From: Streptacidiphilus sp. P02-A3a
GTDB lineage: Bacteria; Actinomycetota; Actinomycetes; Streptomycetales; Streptomycetaceae
Length of the DNA stretch: 64,000 nt
NCBI RefSeq assembly: GCF_014084105.1
Contig: NZ_CP048289.1
Span: forward strand, 7,263,922 to 7,327,921
Reading direction: 5' to 3'
Shown here: piece by piece, positions 16,922-27,519 of the stretch
Layout: each line of letters opens with the position of its first letter
Numbering within the stretch: the first letter of the stretch is position 1
Position numbers and translations under genes: made by a program
Notes under the pieces: generated by a model
Database searches by the model: none
Seen by the model: only the letters and a program-made list of their open reading frames with translations
Told to the model about the DNA's origin: nothing

Positions 16922-17476
16922 ATGGGCACTCCGGGGGTTCCTCAGCCGCTGAACGAGCCGCTGAACGTGGATGAACTGCTCGACATCGTCGACGCGCAGG
17001 ACCGCGTGGTCGGCCGGGCCACCCGGGGGGAGGCGACCGCCCGGCGGCTCCGGCACCGGTGCGTGTTCGTGCTGGCCCGGGACGAGGACGAGCGGGTCTT
17101 CGTGCACCGGCGGACCCCGCGGAAGCTGGTGTTCCCGTCGATGTACGACATGTTCGTCGGCGGGGTGGTCGGCGCCGGCGAGTCCTACGACGACGCCGCC
17201 AAGCGGGAGGCCGAGGAGGAGCTCGGGGTGAGCGGCCTGGCGCCGACCCCGCTGTTCCGCTTCCTCTACGAGTCGCCGGAGCACACCTGGTGGTCCGCCG
17301 TGTACGAGACCCGGACCCCGGTCGAGGTGGAGCCGCAGCGGGAGGAGGTCGCCTGGCACGGCTTCCTGCCGGAGTCCGAGGTGACCGCCCGGCTCGGCGA
17401 GTGGCCCTGGGTGCCGGACGGCCTGGCGGCCTGGCAGCGGCTGACCCTGTGGCGCTCCGCGCCGAGCCGGGGCTGA
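16922..17476 (+). CDS. NUDIX hydrolase
   Basis: 184 residues. The full Nudix box is present: GVVGAGESYDDAAKREAEEE followed by LGV (residues about 80-102), matching G-x5-E-x7-REUxEExGU. The N-terminal ELLDIVDAQDRVVGRATRGE and RHRCVFVLAR resemble the isopentenyl-diphosphate isomerase/YfcD-like branch of the superfamily. The substrate (nucleoside or prenyl diphosphate) cannot be told. It is followed by a gap with a hairpin and is not clearly part of an operon. Confidence 0.88.
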   Translation: MGTPGVPQPLNEPLNVDELLDIVDAQDRVVGRATRGEATARRLRHRCVFVLARDEDERVFVHRRTPRKLVFPSMYDMFVGGVVGAGESYDDAAKREAEEELGVSGLAPTPLFRFLYESPEHTWWSAVYETRTPVEVEPQREEVAWHGFLPESEVTARLGEWPWVPDGLAAWQRLTLWRSAPSRG

Positions 17477-17807
17477 CGGCGGGTCGACGGCGGGCTTGCG
17501 GGGGGTTGAACGCGAGGGTGCGGAAGTGGGGCGGTCGCTCCACTTCCGGGGCGGGGCGGGTCCGGGTATGGTGTGCTGACCACCACCGTTGGCGTCGGGA
17601 GCCGCAGCAACGGGCGGGTTGGCACTTTTCCGGTCGGACCTCTGGTCGGACTCCTGGTCGGACGGACGGACCGCGCATCGGCGGGCACTCCGGTCCACCG
17701 CACTCCTTTCCCACGGCGACCTCAGTCGCGCCGTGCTCCCCCTCATCTCTTGCCGCGCGAAGCCGGAGCGGACCGGTGGCCGCGGCGCTCCCCGAGGAGT
17801 CACCGTC
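17477..17807 (+). other. Intergenic gap with 9-base inverted repeat
   Basis: A 331-base non-coding stretch. CGGAAGTGG (17521-17529) pairs perfectly with CCACTTCCG (17540-17548) around a 10-base loop, 45 bases after the NUDIX stop. It could be a weak terminator or an operator. The rest must hold the promoter of the dehydrogenase gene; no convincing -35/-10 is visible. GAGGAG lies ahead of the next start. Confidence 0.45.
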
Positions 17808-19595
17808 ATGACTGAGCACACCCCTCAGCTCTTCCCCGTCGTCGCCGTCGTCGGCCTGGGCACCATGGGTGCCGGTATCGCCGAGATCACCGCCCGCAGC
17901 GGGCGCGAGGTGATCGGCATCGAGCTGGACGCCGCCGCCGCTCGGGCCGCGCGGCTGCGGATCGAGGAGTCCACCGCCCATTCGGTCGAACGCGGCCGGA
18001 TGAGCGCGGACGAGCGGTCCGCGCTGCTGGGCCGGATCGGCTTCGGCCACGACCTGGGCGCGGCGGCCCGGGCGGCCCTGGTGGTCGAGGAGATCCCGGA
18101 GCGGCTGGAGCTCAAGCGCGAGCTGTTCGCCGAACTGGACCGGATCTGCCCGCCGGAGACGGTGCTGGCGACCGGGACCACAGCGCTGTCGGTGACCCGG
18201 ATCGCCGCCGCCACCCAGCGCCCGGAGCGGGTGGTCGGCCTGCACTTCTTCAACCCGGCGCCGGTGATGGAGCTGGTCGAGGTGGTCCGCACGGTGCTGA
18301 CCACCGGGGCGGCGGCCGAGTCGGCGGCGGAGTTCGCCCGCTCGCTCGGCAAGTCGCCGGTGTCGGTCGGCGACCGGCCCGGGTTCATCGTCAACGGGCT
18401 GCTGTTCGCGTACCTGAACCAGGCCGCGGCGATGTTCGAGTCCCGTTACGCCACCCGGGAGGACATCGACGCGGCCATGCGGCTCGGCTGCGGCCTGCCG
18501 ATGGGGCCGCTGGCGCTGCTGGACCTGATCGGCATCGACACCGCGCGGACGGTGCTGGAGGCGATGTACGCCCAGTCGCACGACCGGCTGCACGCGCCCG
18601 CGCCGGTGCTGGGCCAGCTGTCGGCGGCGGGGCTGCTGGGCCGCAAGAGCGGGCGCGGGTTCTACACGTACGCCGCGCCCGGCTCCTCCCGGGTGGTGCC
18701 GGACCCGGACCGGGCCGCCGCCGAACGGGTGACCGGGCGCCAGGTGCGCGAGGTCGGCGTGTGCGGCTCGGGCACCATGGCCACCGGCATCGCCGAGGTG
18801 TTCGCCAAGGCCGGGTACCCGGTGCTGCTGGTCGCCCGCAGCCAGGAGAAGGCGGACCGGGCCCGGGCCGCGCTGGCGAAGTCGCTGGACCGGATGGTCG
18901 GCAAGGGCCGGCTCAGCGAGGCGGACCGGGACGCGGCACTGGGACGGGTCAGCGCCTCCGGATCGCTGGAGGACCTGGCCTCGGCCGACCTGGTGCTGGA
19001 GGCCGTGGCCGAGGACCTGGCGGTGAAGCAGGAGCTGTTCGCCTCGCTGGACAAGATCTGCAAGCCCGGCGCGGTGCTCGCGACCACCACCTCCAGCCTG
19101 CCGGTGATCCGCTGCGCGACCGCGACCGGCCGCCCGCGGGACGTGGTCGGCATGCACTTCTTCAACCCGGCCCCGGCGATGAAGCTGGTCGAGGTGGTCA
19201 GCACGGTGCTGACCGCCGAGGACGTCACCGCGACCGTGCTGGAGCTCTGCCAGGCGGTCCGCAAGCACCCGGTGGTCTGCGGCGACCGGGCCGGGTTCAT
19301 CGTGAACGCGCTGCTGTTCCCGTACCTGAACGACGCGGTGCGGATGATCGAGGAGCACTACGCCTCGGTGGACGACGTGGACACCGCGATCCGGCTCGGC
19401 TGCGGCTACCCGATGGGCCCGTTCGCGCTGCTGGACGTCGTCGGCCTGGACGTCTCGCTGACCATCGAGAAGGTGCTGCACGCCGAGTTCCGCGAGCCCG
19501 GACTGGCCCCGGCACCGCTGCTGGAGCACCTGGTGGCGGCCGGCTGCCTGGGCCGGAAGTCCGGCCGGGGCTTCCGCGACCACGCCCGCAGGTGA
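17808..19595 (+). CDS. 3-hydroxyacyl-CoA (3-hydroxybutyryl-CoA) dehydrogenase, tandem duplicated
   Basis: 595 residues made of two complete dehydrogenase halves. Half one has the NAD loop GLGTMG (residues 16-21), HFFNPAPVMELVEVV and GFIVNGLLFAYLN; half two has GSGTMA (320-325), HFFNPAPAMKLVEVV and GFIVNALLFPYLN. Both halves keep the catalytic His and Glu and the substrate Asn, but the second NAD loop has Ala for the last Gly. It oxidises 3-hydroxyacyl-CoA, or in this setting reduces acetoacetyl-CoA to 3-hydroxybutyryl-CoA, supplying crotonyl-CoA to ccr downstream. Single-domain enzymes are about 285 residues. The TetR gene follows after 65 bases. Confidence 0.9.
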   Translation: MTEHTPQLFPVVAVVGLGTMGAGIAEITARSGREVIGIELDAAAARAARLRIEESTAHSVERGRMSADERSALLGRIGFGHDLGAAARAALVVEEIPERLELKRELFAELDRICPPETVLATGTTALSVTRIAAATQRPERVVGLHFFNPAPVMELVEVVRTVLTTGAAAESAAEFARSLGKSPVSVGDRPGFIVNGLLFAYLNQAAAMFESRYATREDIDAAMRLGCGLPMGPLALLDLIGIDTARTVLEAMYAQSHDRLHAPAPVLGQLSAAGLLGRKSGRGFYTYAAPGSSRVVPDPDRAAAERVTGRQVREVGVCGSGTMATGIAEVFAKAGYPVLLVARSQEKADRARAALAKSLDRMVGKGRLSEADRDAALGRVSASGSLEDLASADLVLEAVAEDLAVKQELFASLDKICKPGAVLATTTSSLPVIRCATATGRPRDVVGMHFFNPAPAMKLVEVVSTVLTAEDVTATVLELCQAVRKHPVVCGDRAGFIVNALLFPYLNDAVRMIEEHYASVDDVDTAIRLGCGYPMGPFALLDVVGLDVSLTIEKVLHAEFREPGLAPAPLLEHLVAAGCLGRKSGRGFRDHARR

Positions 19596-19614
19596 GCGGA
19601 CCGGTGAGCGGACC
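19591..19614 (+). repeat. 12-base tandem duplication over the stop codon
   Basis: GGTGAGCGGACC twice in a row, followed by another GGTGA. This puts three TGA stops in the same frame, 12 bases apart. Confidence 0.8.
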
Positions 19615-19660
19615 GGTGACGACTGCTGCGCCCCCGCCCGCGACGTGTACCGTTCGCGGC

Positions 19661-20521
19661 ATGGATGGGGAAGAACCGCAGCAGTCGGGCGTGACCGGCA
19701 CGACCCGCCGGGTGACCGCGCAGCGGCAGCAGATGCGCCAGGACCTCGCGGCGGCGGCGATGGAGCTGTTCGCGAACCAGGGGTACGAGGAGACCACGGT
19801 CGATCAGATCGCGGCGGCGGCCGGGGTGGCCCGGCGGACCTTCTTCCGCTACTTCCGGTCCAAGGAGGAGGCGATCTTCCCGGACCACGACGACACCCTG
19901 GTCCGGGTGGCCGACCTGCTGGCGGGGGCGGACCCGGCGGAGCATCCGCTGGACGTGGTCTGCCGGGGCATCAAGGAGGTGCTGCGGATGTACGCGGCCA
20001 CTCCGGGCGTCTCGGTGGCCCGCTACCGGCTGATCCGGCAGGTGCCGACGCTGCGCGAGCGCGAGATCGCGGTGGTGGCCAGGTACGAGCGGCTGTTCAC
20101 CCGCTACCTGCTGGGCCGCTTCGACACCGCCGGGGAGTCCTCCGGCGGCTGGGAGCGCGGGGTGGGCGACGACGCGATGCTGGCCGAGGTGTCGGCGGCG
20201 GCGGTGGTCGCGGCGCACAACCACGTGCTGCGGCGCTGGCTGCGCTCCGGCGGCCGGGGCGAGGTGGAACCGCAACTCGACCACGCCTTCGAGGTCATCC
20301 GGCGCACCTTCTGGGGCAACGCGGCCAGCGGAGCCCCTGCACGCGGCGTGGCACCGGGTGCCATCAGCGGCACTGCGGCGACCCTGGGCAGCGCGGTGGA
20401 GAGCGCGGTCAGCGCCACCCCGACCGGGGAGGTGCTGATCACCGTCGCCCGCACCGACGCCCCGCTGGACGAGGTGCTGCAGAGCATCCGAGCCGCCCTG
20501 GGCGTACCCAGCGGGATGTAG
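19661..20521 (+). CDS. TetR-family regulator, probably of the ethylmalonyl-CoA genes
   Basis: 286 residues. The N-terminal TetR helix-turn-helix is clear: AAAAMELFANQGYEETTVDQ then IAAAAGVARRTFFRYFRSKE (residues about 30-75). The RTFFRYF recognition helix is typical of a group of actinobacterial TetR proteins. The ligand domain is followed by an extra C-terminal stretch of about 50 residues (VLITVARTDAPLDEVLQSIR). It lies between the dehydrogenase and ccr, both on the same strand. Inverted repeats in the ccr leader are candidate operators. A CoA-thioester ligand would be logical but is not shown. Confidence 0.9.
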   Translation: MDGEEPQQSGVTGTTRRVTAQRQQMRQDLAAAAMELFANQGYEETTVDQIAAAAGVARRTFFRYFRSKEEAIFPDHDDTLVRVADLLAGADPAEHPLDVVCRGIKEVLRMYAATPGVSVARYRLIRQVPTLREREIAVVARYERLFTRYLLGRFDTAGESSGGWERGVGDDAMLAEVSAAAVVAAHNHVLRRWLRSGGRGEVEPQLDHAFEVIRRTFWGNAASGAPARGVAPGAISGTAATLGSAVESAVSATPTGEVLITVARTDAPLDEVLQSIRAALGVPSGM

Positions 20522-20541
20522 CAGCAGGTCAGCGCGGAGCC

Positions 20542-20581
20542 ACGGCGGGCCCCACCCCTCATCGGGGGTGGGGCCCGCCGT
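20542..20581 (+). terminator. Strong hairpin terminator after TetR gene
   Basis: A perfect 17-base stem, 20542-20558 with 20565-20581, around a 6-base loop. It lies 20 bases past the stop and separates the regulator transcript from ccr. Confidence 0.85.
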
Positions 20582-20634
20582 CGTTCGCGGGCACCGCGGG
20601 CGGCTTCCGGGGCGGACGTGGCCTACGGGTTGCA

Positions 20635-20652
20635 ACGTGACTACGGTCACGT
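20635..20652. promoter_or_regulatory. Inverted repeat ACGTGAC-TACG-GTCACGT upstream of ccr
   Basis: A perfect 7-base inverted repeat with a 4-base spacer, 261 bases before the ccr start and preceded by TTGCA. The size and symmetry suit a TetR dimer. Candidate operator only. Confidence 0.5.
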
Positions 20653-20692
20653 ATCGTCAGAGGTAATTGCTGGCACGCAGTGTCTTTACGAG

Positions 20693-20707
20693 TGGCACAG
20701 GGTGCCA
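20693..20707. promoter_or_regulatory. Inverted repeat TGGCAC-AGG-GTGCCA upstream of ccr
   Basis: A perfect 6-base inverted repeat with a 3-base spacer. A further TGGCAC half-site lies at about 20671. It is in the same AT-enriched stretch as the other repeat, 205 bases before ccr, and may be an operator or a leader hairpin. The remaining gap to 20912 shows no gene. Confidence 0.4.
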
Positions 20708-20912
20708 GTACGTTGTTACTCACTGGTCGCGGCGCCGCGGCTCCCCACCTGGCGCGCCCTGCCCGGAGTCCGCACGCCACCCATGTGCGGGGAGCAGCAA
20801 ACAGCCTCATCCTGACGACTGAAGCCCCTCATCCCCCAACCGGTGTCCGCTCCCGGTTACCCCCATCTCGACGCAGCCTGTCCCCTCAACAGGTACGCCG
20901 CCGGAGGCAGCC

Positions 20913-22250
20913 ATGAAGGAAATCCTCGACGCGATCCTCAACGAGGACACCAGCCCGGCCGAGTTCGCCGCGCTGAAGGTCCCCGAGTCCTACCGGGCGG
21001 TGACGCTCCACAAGGACGAGGAGCAGATGTTCGCCGGCCTGGACAGCCGGGACAAGGACCCGCGCCGGTCACTGCACCTGGACGAGGTCGCGGTGCCGGA
21101 ACTCGGCCCGGGCGAGGCCCTGGTCGCGGTCATGGCCAGCGCGGTGAACTACAACACGGTGTGGAGCTCGATCTACGAGCCGGTCTCCACCTTCTCCTTC
21201 CTGGAGCGGTACGGGCGACTGTCCACCGAGACCGCGCGGCACGACCTGCCCTACCACGTGCTCGGCTCCGACCTGGCCGGGGTGGTGCTGCGCACCGGCC
21301 CCGGGGTGCACGCCTGGAAGCCCGGCGACGAGGTGGTGGCGCACTGCCTGAGCGTGGAGCTGGAGAGCGCCGACGGGCACAACGACACCATGCTCGACCC
21401 GGAGCAGCGGATCTGGGGCTTCGAGACCAACTTCGGCGGCCTGGCCGAGGTCGCGCTGGTGAAGTCCAACCAGCTGATGCCCAAGCCGGCCCACCTGACC
21501 TGGGAGGAGGCGGCCTCGCCGGGCCTGGTGAACTCCACCGCCTACCGGCAGCTGGTCAGCCGCAACGGCGCCGGCATGAAGCAGGGCGACAACGTGCTGA
21601 TCTGGGGCGCCAGCGGCGGCCTGGGCTCCTACGCCACCCAGTACGCGCTGGCCGGCGGCGCGACGCCGATCTGCGTGGTCTCCAACGACGCCAAGGCCGA
21701 CATCTGCCGGGCGATGGGCGCGGAGGCGATCATCGACCGCAGCGCCGAGGGCTACCGGTTCTGGAAGGACGAGCACAACCAGGACCCGCGCGAGTGGAAG
21801 CGGCTGGGCGGCCGGATCCGCGAGCTGACCGGCGGCGAGGACGTCGACATCGTCTTCGAGCACCCGGGCCGGGAGACCTTCGGCGCGAGCGTCTACGTCA
21901 CCCGCAAGGGCGGCACGATCGTCACCTGCGCGTCAACCAGTGGGTATATGCATCAGTACGACAACCGCTACCTGTGGATGTCACTCAAGCGGATCGTCGG
22001 CTCGCACTTCGCCAACTACCGCGAGGCCTGGGAGGCGAACCGTTTGATCGCCAAGGGAAAGATCCACCCGACGCTGTCGCGGACCTACACCCTGGAGCAG
22101 ACCGGCCAGGCCGCGCTGGACGTCCACCACAACAAGCACCAGGGCAAGGTCGGCGTGCTCTGCCTCTCCCCGCAGGAGGGCCTGGGCGTCCGCGACCAGG
22201 AGCTGCGCGCCAAGCACCTGCCCGCCATCAATCGATTCCGGGGGGAATGA
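20913..22250 (+). CDS. ccr: Crotonyl-CoA carboxylase/reductase
   Basis: 445 residues of the MDR superfamily. It reductively carboxylates crotonyl-CoA with NADPH and CO2 to (2S)-ethylmalonyl-CoA. The nucleotide loop is WGASGGLGSYA near residue 230. The four residues reported to form the CO2 pocket in the Kitasatospora setae enzyme are found at the same numbers: Asn81 (NYNTV), Phe170-Glu171 (WGFETN) and His365 (GSHFANY). This supports true carboxylation rather than plain enoyl reduction. GGAGGCAGCC precedes the ATG. First gene of the ethylmalonyl-CoA run, 6 bases from ecm. The product also serves as an ethylmalonyl extender unit for polyketides. Confidence 0.97.
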   Translation: MKEILDAILNEDTSPAEFAALKVPESYRAVTLHKDEEQMFAGLDSRDKDPRRSLHLDEVAVPELGPGEALVAVMASAVNYNTVWSSIYEPVSTFSFLERYGRLSTETARHDLPYHVLGSDLAGVVLRTGPGVHAWKPGDEVVAHCLSVELESADGHNDTMLDPEQRIWGFETNFGGLAEVALVKSNQLMPKPAHLTWEEAASPGLVNSTAYRQLVSRNGAGMKQGDNVLIWGASGGLGSYATQYALAGGATPICVVSNDAKADICRAMGAEAIIDRSAEGYRFWKDEHNQDPREWKRLGGRIRELTGGEDVDIVFEHPGRETFGASVYVTRKGGTIVTCASTSGYMHQYDNRYLWMSLKRIVGSHFANYREAWEANRLIAKGKIHPTLSRTYTLEQTGQAALDVHHNKHQGKVGVLCLSPQEGLGVRDQELRAKHLPAINRFRGE

Positions 22251-22256
22251 GGGACC

Positions 22257-24281
<2,025 letters not shown>

Positions 24282-24334
24282 AGTCGCCACCACCGAACGC
24301 AGCGCCACCCTCCCTCACCACACGAAGAGGACAG

Positions 24335-25294
24335 ATGACCGTCAATCGACTGCGCCCCCGCCGCTCCTGCCTGGCCGTGCCGGGATCCAACCCGCGGTTC
24401 CTGGAGAAGGCCCAGGGCCTGCCCGCCGACCAGGTCTTCCTGGACCTGGAGGACGCCTGCGCGCCGCTGGCCAAGGAGGGCGCCCGGCACACCATCGTGG
24501 AGGCGCTCAACCACGGTGACTGGAGCGGCAAGACCCGCGTGGTGCGGGTCAACGACTGGACCACGCACTGGACCTACCGGGACGTGGTGACCGTGGTCGA
24601 GGGCGCCGGGCAGAACCTGGACTGCGTCATGCTTCCGAAGGTGCAGGACGCCCAGCAGATCGTGGCGCTGGACCTGCTGCTCACCCAGATCGAGAAGACC
24701 ATGGGCTTCGAGGTGGGCCGGATCGGCATCGAGGCGCAGATCGAGAACGCCAGGGGCCTGGTCAACGTGGACGCCATCGCCGGGGCCTCGCCCCGGATGG
24801 AGACCATCGTCTTCGGCCCGGCCGACTTCATGGCCTCGATCAACATGAAGTCGCTGGTGGTCGGCGAGCAGCCGCCCGGCTACGACGCGGACGCGTACCA
24901 CTACATCCTGATGCGGATCCTGATGGCCGCCCGGATGCACGACCTGCAGGCGATCGACGGCCCCTACCTGCAGATCCGCAACGTCGACGGCTACCGCGAG
25001 GTGGCCCGGCGCTCGGCCGCGCTGGGCTTCGACGGCAAGTGGGTGCTGCACCCCGGGCAGGTGGACGCCGCCAACGAGGTCTACTCCCCCACCCAGGAGG
25101 ACTACGACCACGCCGAGCTGATCCTGGACGCCTACGACTGGTGCACCTCGGAGGCCGGCGGCAAGAAGGGCTCGGCGATGCTCGGCGACGAGATGATCGA
25201 CGAGGCCAGCCGGAAGATGGCGCTGGTGGTCGCGGGCAAGGGCCGCAACGCGGGGATGCAGCGCACCACCAAGTTCGAGATCCCCGGGGAGTAG
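24335..25294 (+). CDS. mcl: L-malyl-CoA/beta-methylmalyl-CoA lyase
   Basis: 319 residues, CitE-like TIM barrel. Seen: RSCLAVPGSNPRFLEKAQGL, VFLDLEDACAPLAKEGAR (Mg-binding Glu/Asp), VMLPKVQDA, GIEAQIENARGLVNVDAIAG and FGPADFMASI. It splits beta-methylmalyl-CoA into glyoxylate and propionyl-CoA, closing the ethylmalonyl-CoA pathway; homologues also use malyl-CoA. GAAGAGG precedes the ATG. The family is shared with citramalyl-CoA lyases, but the neighbours settle the role. Confidence 0.92.
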   Translation: MTVNRLRPRRSCLAVPGSNPRFLEKAQGLPADQVFLDLEDACAPLAKEGARHTIVEALNHGDWSGKTRVVRVNDWTTHWTYRDVVTVVEGAGQNLDCVMLPKVQDAQQIVALDLLLTQIEKTMGFEVGRIGIEAQIENARGLVNVDAIAGASPRMETIVFGPADFMASINMKSLVVGEQPPGYDADAYHYILMRILMAARMHDLQAIDGPYLQIRNVDGYREVARRSAALGFDGKWVLHPGQVDAANEVYSPTQEDYDHAELILDAYDWCTSEAGGKKGSAMLGDEMIDEASRKMALVVAGKGRNAGMQRTTKFEIPGE

Positions 25295-25298
25295 AGCG

Positions 25299-25802
25299 AT
25301 GCAGTTCGGACGCACTTTCGAGGAGTTCGAGGTCGGCGCGGTCTACAAGCACTGGCCCGGGAAGACCGTCACCGAGTATGACGATCATCTCTTCTGCCTG
25401 CTGACCATGAACCACCACCCGCTGCACCTGGACAGCAACTACGCCGAGCGGACCACCGACTTCGGCAGGAACGTGGTGGTCGGCAACTACGTCTACTCGC
25501 TGCTGCTCGGCATGTCGGTGCCGGACGTCTCCGGGAAGGCCATCGCCAACCTGGAGGTCGAGTCGCTGAGGCACATCGCGCCGACCTTCCACGGCGACAC
25601 CATCTACGGCGAGACCACGGTGCTGGACAAGACGCCGTCGAAGTCGAAGTCGGACCGGGGCATCGTCCACGTCGAGACCAGGGGCTACAAGCAGGACGGC
25701 ACGGTCGTCTGCGTGTTCCGGCGCAAGGTGATGGTGCCGACCGAGCAGTACATCAAGGAGCGGGGCGGCGAGCAGCCGGGCAGGCCGGAGCCGCGGGGCT
25801 GA
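25299..25802 (+). CDS. mch: Mesaconyl-CoA hydratase, short MaoC-type
   Basis: 167 residues, a single hot-dog domain. Seen: FEEFEVGAVYKHWPGKTVTE, DDHLFCLLTMNHHPLHLDSN (hydratase Asp/His region), RNVVVGNYVYSLLLGMSV. It hydrates mesaconyl-C1-CoA to beta-methylmalyl-CoA. Mch of alpha-proteobacteria is about twice as long, so this is the short streptomycete form and may work as a dimer of single domains. It starts 4 bases after the lyase stop, with GGGGAG inside the lyase end. Confidence 0.88.
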   Translation: MQFGRTFEEFEVGAVYKHWPGKTVTEYDDHLFCLLTMNHHPLHLDSNYAERTTDFGRNVVVGNYVYSLLLGMSVPDVSGKAIANLEVESLRHIAPTFHGDTIYGETTVLDKTPSKSKSDRGIVHVETRGYKQDGTVVCVFRRKVMVPTEQYIKERGGEQPGRPEPRG

Positions 25803-25852
25803 CGCCTCGGGGCGCTCCTACCGATCCATCGTTCGCTTCTTCCCCTCGAACC

Positions 25853-25890
25853 AGGTGCCCCGTGGCTACTGCCACGGCCGCGGGGCACCT
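25853..25890 (+). terminator. Hairpin between mch and the dehydrogenase gene
   Basis: Outer stem AGGTGCCCCG (25853-25862) with 25881-25890, inner stem CGTGGC-TACT-GCCACG (25861-25876). It lies 50 bases after mch and 28 before the next start. It could lower read-through into the last pathway gene. It also covers an alternative GTG start at 25862, favouring the ATG at 25919. Confidence 0.55.
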
Positions 25891-25918
25891 TCCACCCTCA
25901 CTCATCCCGGAGCCAGCC

Positions 25919-27130
25919 ATGGGACGCCTTGCCCAGACCGAAGGTCTCACCGAGATCCAGCAGGACATCCTCGCCACCGTGCGGAACTTCGTCGACAAGG
26001 AGATCATCCCGGTCGCGACCGAACTGGAGCACCGGGACGAGTACCCCGCCGCCATCGTCGAGGGCATGAAGGAGATGGGCCTGTTCGGGCTCATGATCCC
26101 GGAGGAGTACGGCGGCCTCGGCGAGTCACTGCTCACCTACGCGCTGGTGGTCGAGGAGATCGCGCGCGGCTGGATGTCGGTGTCCGGGATCGTGAACACC
26201 CACTTCATCGTGGCGTACATGATCGCACAGCACGGCACCCAGGCGCAGAAGGACCACTTCCTGCCGCGGATGGCCACCGGCGAGGTCCGCGGCGCGTTCT
26301 CGATGTCGGAGCCGGGCCTGGGCTCGGACGTCGGCGCGATCCGCACCAAGGGCGTCCGCGAGGGCAACACCTACGTGATCAACGGGCAGAAGATGTGGCT
26401 GACCAACGGCGGCACCTCGACCCTGGTCGCGGTGCTCTGCCGGACCGACGAGGGCCAGCCGGAGGGCGCGGCCCCGCACAAGTCGATGACCACCTTCCTG
26501 ATCGAGAAGACCCCGGGCTTCGGCCCGAACGAGACGGTCCCCGGGCTGACCATCCCCGGCAAGATCGAGAAGATGGGCTACAAGGGCGTCGACACCACCG
26601 AGATGATCCTGGAGGACGTCCGGATCCCGGCGGACATGGTGCTCGGCGGGGCCTCCGGACGCGGTTTCTACCAGATGATGGACGGCGTCGAGGTGGGCAG
26701 GGTGAACGTGGCCGCCCGGGGCTGCGGGGTGGCCCAGCGGGCGTTCGAGCTGGGGATCCGCTACGCGCAGCAGCGGTCGACCTTCGGTAAGAAGATCGCC
26801 GAGCACCAGGCGATCCAGTTCAAGCTGTCGGAGATGGCGACCAAGGTCGAGGCCGCGCACCAGATGATGGTGATGGCGGCCCGCAAGAAGGACTCCGGGC
26901 AGCGCAACGACCTGGAGGCGGGGATGGCGAAGTACCTGGCCTCGGAGTACTGCAAGGAGGTCGTCGAGGACTCCTTCCGGATCCACGGCGGGTACGGCTT
27001 CTCCAAGGAGTACGAGATCGAGCGGCTGTACCGGGAGGCCCCGATGCTGCTGATCGGCGAGGGCACGGCGGAGATCCAGAAGATGATCATTGGCCGGCGG
27101 CTGCTGGAGGACTACCGACTCGCCGAGTAG
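25919..27130 (+). CDS. mcd: Methylsuccinyl-CoA dehydrogenase (acyl-CoA dehydrogenase family)
   Basis: 403 residues. Seen: FGLMIPEEYGGLGESLLTYA, FSMSEPGLGSDVGAIRTKG (FAD and substrate contact), KMWLTNGG, RSTFGKKIAEHQAIQFKLSE and the C-terminal HGGYGFSKEYEIERLYREAP with IGEGTAEIQKMIIGRRL. It oxidises (2S)-methylsuccinyl-CoA to mesaconyl-C1-CoA, passing electrons to ETF. Assignment among acyl-CoA dehydrogenases rests on position in a complete ethylmalonyl-CoA block. The start was set by GGAG 7 bases ahead and by the hairpin that covers the upstream GTG. Confidence 0.9.
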   Translation: MGRLAQTEGLTEIQQDILATVRNFVDKEIIPVATELEHRDEYPAAIVEGMKEMGLFGLMIPEEYGGLGESLLTYALVVEEIARGWMSVSGIVNTHFIVAYMIAQHGTQAQKDHFLPRMATGEVRGAFSMSEPGLGSDVGAIRTKGVREGNTYVINGQKMWLTNGGTSTLVAVLCRTDEGQPEGAAPHKSMTTFLIEKTPGFGPNETVPGLTIPGKIEKMGYKGVDTTEMILEDVRIPADMVLGGASGRGFYQMMDGVEVGRVNVAARGCGVAQRAFELGIRYAQQRSTFGKKIAEHQAIQFKLSEMATKVEAAHQMMVMAARKKDSGQRNDLEAGMAKYLASEYCKEVVEDSFRIHGGYGFSKEYEIERLYREAPMLLIGEGTAEIQKMIIGRRLLEDYRLAE

Positions 27131-27519
27131 CTCGGCACCGGGGGTGAAATTCGGCCGGATCTTGAAAGATCCGGTCGTTTTCGCCATTCTGCCTACGGCG
27201 GCGTTCCAGTGCGGGATAGTAGGGCCCTCGATGTGACGTGTCCCTGTAAGCTTCCAGGTCAACCCTGGGAGACTTGTCACCGTTCGTGCGAAACCCTTGG
27301 CCGAGGCCGGTTGGCGCGTCTACGTTCGATAGCAGGGGCATGTGTACGGGTGGTTCCCCGGCCAGATGAGGGTTGTCCGAGCACTGCCCGCTGCCGATAG
27401 CATCCCCGTGGACAGCTCATGTCCCCGAACCCCTCGATCACGCGGCCCCATCGCGCGGTCATCGCGCCGGAACCCTCCGGCGTCAGCCACGCTCCGGGCC
27501 CCCGCGACAAAGGTCTTCG
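27131..27519 (+). promoter_or_regulatory. Gap with terminator and likely psd promoter region
   Basis: A 389-base gap without a convincing gene. After the terminator at its left end it is relatively AT-rich. Two -35/-10-like pairs are seen: TTGGCC (27297) with TACGTT (27321), spacer 18, and TTGTCC (27373) with TAGCAT (27398), spacer 19. CGATAGCA occurs twice (27327, 27395). A small CCAGG-CCTGG hairpin lies near 27254-27268. Confidence 0.4.
27155..27180 (+). terminator. Terminator of the ethylmalonyl-CoA run
   Basis: CCGGATCTT (27155-27163) pairs with AAGATCCGG (27166-27174) and is followed by TCGTTTT, an intrinsic terminator with a U-rich tail, rare in this GC-rich DNA. Confidence 0.8.

Noticed and set aside
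25862-25918. GTG start adding 19 residues to the methylsuccinyl-CoA dehydrogenase
   Set aside because: The region forms a strong hairpin and the family begins near the ATG, which has GGAG ahead.
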